A stretch of 64,000 nt of DNA from Burkholderiaceae bacterium. GTDB lineage: Bacteria > Pseudomonadota > Gammaproteobacteria > Burkholderiales > Burkholderiaceae_C. Below the pieces are notes generated by a model that was not told the DNA's origin, searched no databases, and was given only the letters and a program-made list of their open reading frames with translations. This document shows positions 60,389 through 64,000 of this stretch, in pieces. The stretch covers positions 62,001 to 126,000 of the forward strand of contig JAURWR010000013.1 in NCBI GenBank assembly GCA_030654805.1. The letters are read 5' to 3'. How positions within the stretch are numbered: the stretch's first letter is position 1; each line of letters starts with the position of its first letter. The translations under genes and the position numbers were made by a program.

Positions 60389-62331
60389 AACGCGATCCCC
60401 ACGCTCAGGTGCATCCGGATTTTCTGCACCGACTGTCCGTAGGCCAGATCCAGTCGCAGCGGGCCGACGGGGCTGCGCCAGCGCAGTCCGACGCCGTAGC
60501 CGACGACCGGATTCAGGTCCTGCCAATGGTCGGCCGCATTGCCGGCGTCGATGAACGCGGCGCCCCAAAGCGAAGGCATGCGTGGCGAGATCGGATGGGC
60601 GATCTCGGCGCTGCCGGTCAGCAACACCCGTCCGCTGAGCAGCGCGCCGTCGACTTTCGGACCGAGCGATCGGTAAGCGTACCCACGCACCGAGTCGTCA
60701 CCGCCGGCGCGGAACAGCAGCGTGTCCGGGATGCCGACCGCGTTGTTCGCGAGCACCTGGCCGGCCTCGACGCGTGCGGTGGCGTACCACGCGCCGCCGA
60801 GCGGTCGATAGCCGGTGTAGCGACCGTAGAGGCGGCCGAACGGGCCGTTGTTCTCGTTGCCGCTGCGTGCGTAACCCAGTGCAGCCTGCGCATTCAACGT
60901 GTAGCCCTCGGTCGGCAGCAGCACGTTGTCCAGGTCCCGGTACACCCAGTTGTAGTTGCCTGATACGGCATCGTTGCTGGCGGTGGTGGTGCCTGTGTCG
61001 GACCGTGTTTCCAGTCGCGAATGCGTGAACTCGGCGTAGTACAGCCGCTCGACGCGCGTTGTGTCCTGCGTGCGGCCGATGCGGGCCGTCCACGAGGTGC
61101 GCACTTCGTCGACTGTTTTCAGTTGTTCGGCGCTGCCCGCGATCAGGTTGCGGTACAGACCCTCCAGCGGATAGGACGTCAGTTCGCCATGCCAGGACTT
61201 GAGGTCCGGGCCGAGCTCGACCTTGTTCTTGTCGATCCAGCGCCAGCCGAACGGTTGACGGTGCGTGTGTTCGACCGTGATGCGGGGTCCGGTGTTGGCG
61301 CTGTAGCCGGCGCCGAAGGTGGCCTGCTGCAGCGGCAGCTCGCGCAGCTGCACGTTGACTGGCGCGGCCTGCGCGGTCTCGGGGTCGACATCGAGCACGA
61401 CCGACGCGCCTTCGAACAAGCCGGCCTTCTGCAGTCGCTCCTGGAAGTCGACCAACTGCGACTCGCGGTACGGCGCGCCGGGCTCCAGTGTCGACAGTTT
61501 TCGAACGGTGTCGTCGTCGTAGCGGCTCAGGCCCCGGATGTTCAGCGGCCCCAGGTGGTAGAGCACGCCGCTGTCGGCTGTCACGTCGAGCTGCACCGTG
61601 TTGGCTTGCGCGTCGACACGTGCGGCCGAGTCGCTGAGGCTGGCGGCCGGGTAGCCGTCGGCGCGCAGCTTGGCCAGTGCGCCGTTCTTGGCGCTGCTCC
61701 AGTCCGACTGCCGGAACGGCAAGTCGGGCGGCAGCCTCCAGGTGTTGCGCACCTGCGCCAGCAGCACCTTGGCATCGAGCGTTCCACCGTCGGCTGCCTC
61801 CTGCAGCGGACCTTGCGCCTTGAAGGTGAATCGATCGACGACGGCGCGCGGTCCCGGCCTGACCTGCACGCGCAGCAACGGGACCTCGCGCGGGCCGGCG
61901 GCGGGATCGTTCGCGGAGGAATCCTCAGCGCGCTCGCGAGCAGCGGCCTGGCCGGCGGCAGACCCCGCTGAAACGCCGACGCGACCGACCTGCACCTCGG
62001 GGTTGAAGTAGCCCTCGGTTTCGAGCAGCGAGCGCACCTGCGCAGGCGCTGCGGCAATCAGGCGGTCGATTTCGGCCGGTGTGATGTCCTCGCTTTCAGG
62101 CACGTTCTGGAAGCGCGCGAGATCGAGGTAGGTGGTGAGCAGCGTGCGCAGTTCGCTCGGCGCCTCCACCTCGAGCCGGTACACCGCGACCGACGGCCGC
62201 TGCGGCGGCGCGGTCGATGCCTCGTTGTCCGACTTGAAGTAGCGTGTCACGCTCGCGCAGCCGGTCAGGCCCAGAAATGCCAGGAATACCAGGACGTTGG
62301 CGCCACCCATCGCCACCCGGCGCCACCTCAT
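60385..62331 (-). CDS. tamA: Translocation and assembly module outer-membrane protein TamA
   Basis: 648 residues. N-terminal signal with a possible lipobox (FLAFLGLTGCASV), POTRA domains (EDITPAEIDRLIAAAPAQVR; LNIRGLSRYDDDTVRKLSTL) and a C-terminal 16-strand BamA-like barrel with RAGGDDSVRGYAYRSLGP and a final LSVGIAF. Start at 62331 overlaps the preceding stop (ATGA). Operon with tamB. Confidence 0.93.
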   Translation of the reverse strand: MRWRRVAMGGANVLVFLAFLGLTGCASVTRYFKSDNEASTAPPQRPSVAVYRLEVEAPSELRTLLTTYLDLARFQNVPESEDITPAEIDRLIAAAPAQVRSLLETEGYFNPEVQVGRVGVSAGSAAGQAAARERAEDSSANDPAAGPREVPLLRVQVRPGPRAVVDRFTFKAQGPLQEAADGGTLDAKVLLAQVRNTWRLPPDLPFRQSDWSSAKNGALAKLRADGYPAASLSDSAARVDAQANTVQLDVTADSGVLYHLGPLNIRGLSRYDDDTVRKLSTLEPGAPYRESQLVDFQERLQKAGLFEGASVVLDVDPETAQAAPVNVQLRELPLQQATFGAGYSANTGPRITVEHTHRQPFGWRWIDKNKVELGPDLKSWHGELTSYPLEGLYRNLIAGSAEQLKTVDEVRTSWTARIGRTQDTTRVERLYYAEFTHSRLETRSDTGTTTASNDAVSGNYNWVYRDLDNVLLPTEGYTLNAQAALGYARSGNENNGPFGRLYGRYTGYRPLGGAWYATARVEAGQVLANNAVGIPDTLLFRAGGDDSVRGYAYRSLGPKVDGALLSGRVLLTGSAEIAHPISPRMPSLWGAAFIDAGNAADHWQDLNPVVGYGVGLRWRSPVGPLRLDLAYGQSVQKIRMHLSVGIAF

Positions 62332-63520
62332 CGGCCGAGCGCGCGCATGGCCGCTTCGAGTCCGGGCAGCGTCAGCGGGTACATGCGCTGGTTCATCAAC
62401 TGCTGGATCAGCGCGATGCTCTGCCGGTAGCTCCACAGCGCCTGCGGCTCCGGGTTGATCCAGGCGAACTTCGGGAACGCCTGGGTCAGCCTTTGCAGCC
62501 ATTCGGCGCCGGCCTCCTCGTTGTGGTATTCGACACTGCCGCCCGGTTGCACGATTTCATACGGGCTCATCGTCGCGTCGCCGACGAAGATCAGCTTGTA
62601 GTCCTTGTTGTACTTGCGCAGGATGTCGCGGGTCGGGAACTTCTCGCTGTGGCGGCGCTGGTTTTGCTTCCACATGAAGTCGTAGACGCAGTTGTGGAAG
62701 TAATAGAACTCCAGGTGCTTGAACGCCGACTTGGCGGCACTGAAGATCTCCTCGACGCGGTGCACGTGGTCGTCCATCGTGCCGCCCACATCCATCAGCA
62801 GCAGCACCTTGATGTGGTTGTGCCGCTCGGGGATCATCTTCAGGTCGAGGTGGCCGGCGTTGGCCGCGGTGGCGCGGATCGTGTCGTCGAGGTCGAGCTC
62901 GTCGGCCGAACCCTCGCGCGCGAAACGCCGCAGCTTGCGCAGCGCGACCTGGATGTGGCGCGTGCCGAGTTCGGTGTCGGCGTCGTAGTCCTTGAAACGG
63001 CGCTGGTCCCACACCTGACCGCGCTGCGCTGACGGCTGCGGTCCTGCCCGATGCGGATGCCCTGCGGGTTGACGCCGTAGGCGCCGAACGGGCTGGTGCC
63101 GCCGGTGCCGATCCATTTGCTGCCGCCCTGGTGGCGTTCCTTCTGTTCCTCGAAGCGCTTCTTCAGCGTCTCCATCAGCTCGTCCCAACCCATCGCCTCG
63201 ATCGCGGCCTTTTCTTCCGGGCTCAGTTCGAGTTCGAGCACCTTGCGCAGCCATTCGAGCGGGATGTCCTGCGCGAAATCGGTCAGCGTCTCGACGCCCT
63301 TGAAGTAGGCACCGAACGCGCGGTCGAAGGTGTCGAAATGCGCCTCGTCCTTGATCAGCGTGGCGCGCGCCAGCACGTAGAAGCCGTCGAGTGTCGGGCC
63401 ACCGCGTGCCTCGTCGTCGTCGAGCACGCCGGCCTGCAGCGCCTCGAGCAGCGTCAGGTACTCGCGCACCGACACCTTCAGTTTGGCGGCGCGCAGCGAC
63501 AGGAAGAAATCGATCAGCAT
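62328..63520 (-). pseudogene. CoxE-like VWA-domain protein, one-base frameshift
   Basis: Start ATG 63520 (MLIDFFLSLRAAKLKVSVRE); this frame carries the first part to ...GIRIGQDRSRQRSAV. The rest continues in another frame: VWDQRRFKDYDADTELGTRH, MIPERHNHIKVLLLMDVGGT with the MIDAS-like DVGGTMDD, to PGLEAAMRALGR. One missing base near 63011-63020 explains this. Without it, it would be an intact protein of about 397 residues. It may be a sequencing error, since the rest is well conserved. Confidence 0.8.
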
Positions 63521-64000
63521 CGCGGCCGCTCCAGCAGGCCCTGCAGGTGTGCGCGAATCGTGGGCCACTCGCCGGCCGTGATGCTGTAGACGGCGGTGTC
63601 GCGCAGCGTGCCGTTGGGCAGGCGCTGGTGTGCGCGCAACACGCCGTCGAGCTGTGCGCCGAGGCGCTCGATCGCGCGTCGGCTCGGGGTGTTCAGGCGG
63701 TGCGTGCGGAACTCGACCGCGATGCAGTCCAGCGTGTCGAACGCGTGCGCCAGCAGCATCCGCTTGCACTCGGTGTTCAGCGGCGTGCGCTGCACGCGCG
63801 ACGCGTACCAGGTCGAGCCGATCTCGAGGCGGCGGTGCGTCGCGTCGATGTGCATGCAGGTGGTCATGCCGACGGGCACACCGCTGGCATCGAGCACAGT
63901 GAACGGCAGCATCGAGCCGGCGGTGTGCAGCGCGAGGCGACGCGCGATCTCGGCGTCCATGCCGTCGGGGCCGGGCACGCTCGTGTACCAGAGTTTCCAC
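63514..64000 (-). CDS. GNAT acetyltransferase, N-terminus beyond window
   Basis: The frame stays open to the window end (WKLWYTSVPGPDGMDAEIAR), so the start lies outside. It has the RimJ/RimL-type layout: PFTVLDASGVPVGMTTCMHI, RRLEIGSTWYASRVQRTPLN, CKRMLLAHAFDTLDCIAVEF and SRRAIERLGAQLDGVLRAHQ. Substrate unknown. Its stop overlaps the start of the VWA gene by 7 bases. Confidence 0.9.
   Translation of the reverse strand, partial: WKLWYTSVPGPDGMDAEIARRLALHTAGSMLPFTVLDASGVPVGMTTCMHIDATHRRLEIGSTWYASRVQRTPLNTECKRMLLAHAFDTLDCIAVEFRTHRLNTPSRRAIERLGAQLDGVLRAHQRLPNGTLRDTAVYSITAGEWPTIRAHLQGLLERPRC

Overview
The window is GC-rich bacterial chromosome, most likely from a betaproteobacterium of the order Burkholderiales. 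This rests on the hemA-prfA-prmC-grxD-ubiX order on one strand, proS followed by a lytic transglycosylase, a tamA-tamB pair and PEP-CTERM proteins. The genus cannot be fixed from the sequence.

Layout. Positions 1-10700 are core chromosome: proS (cut by the window edge), a lytic transglycosylase, ubiX, grxD, an outer-membrane-like protein, prmC, prfA, hemA, a small membrane protein, miaB and a secreted protein. A worn stretch follows, holding a decayed transposase end and a frameshifted PEP-CTERM gene. Positions 10761-16172 are a small P4-like integrative element. It has a P4-family integrase, an AlpA-like regulator, a candidate C4-type antisense RNA, small genes and a PEP-CTERM protein as cargo, and is bounded by a 19-bp repeat of the 3' end of tRNA-Arg(CCT). 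The tRNA gene (16149-16223, minus) is followed directly by a second element: an apparently intact prophage of about 39.6 kb (16209-55839). A 13-bp copy of the 5' part of the same tRNA gene marks its far end. The chromosome then resumes with tamB, tamA, a frameshifted VWA-domain gene and a GNAT acetyltransferase cut by the window end.

The prophage is organised like lambda and P22. The leftward early operon (24409 to 17316) carries a recombination set (Sak4-like ATPase, SSB-like protein, Gp157), a VWA protein, several tiny membrane proteins and an excisionase-like regulator. The immunity region has an S24-type repressor followed by a lipoprotein, a Cro-like gene, and two promoters that each carry the same TACAC-N5-GTGTA operator. 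The rightward early operon holds a CII-like regulator, a replication protein, NinB, a YbcO-type nuclease, a small PD-(D/E)XK nuclease and a putative Q-like antiterminator. A strong promoter with a terminator just downstream precedes the late genes: terminase, P22-type portal, scaffold, SU10-type capsid protein, P22-like tail and ejection proteins, an SGNH hydrolase, a glycine-rich adhesin and a lysis cassette. No tape measure, tail tube or baseplate genes are seen, so the virion is probably a short-tailed podovirus.

Most unusual points: a lambda-R-like endolysin fused to a GTA-type holin in one reading frame, with a plausible internal start for the holin alone; two different integrative elements sharing one tRNA-Arg gene from opposite ends; and a C4-like RNA whose loop is complementary to the ribosome binding site of the gene that follows it.
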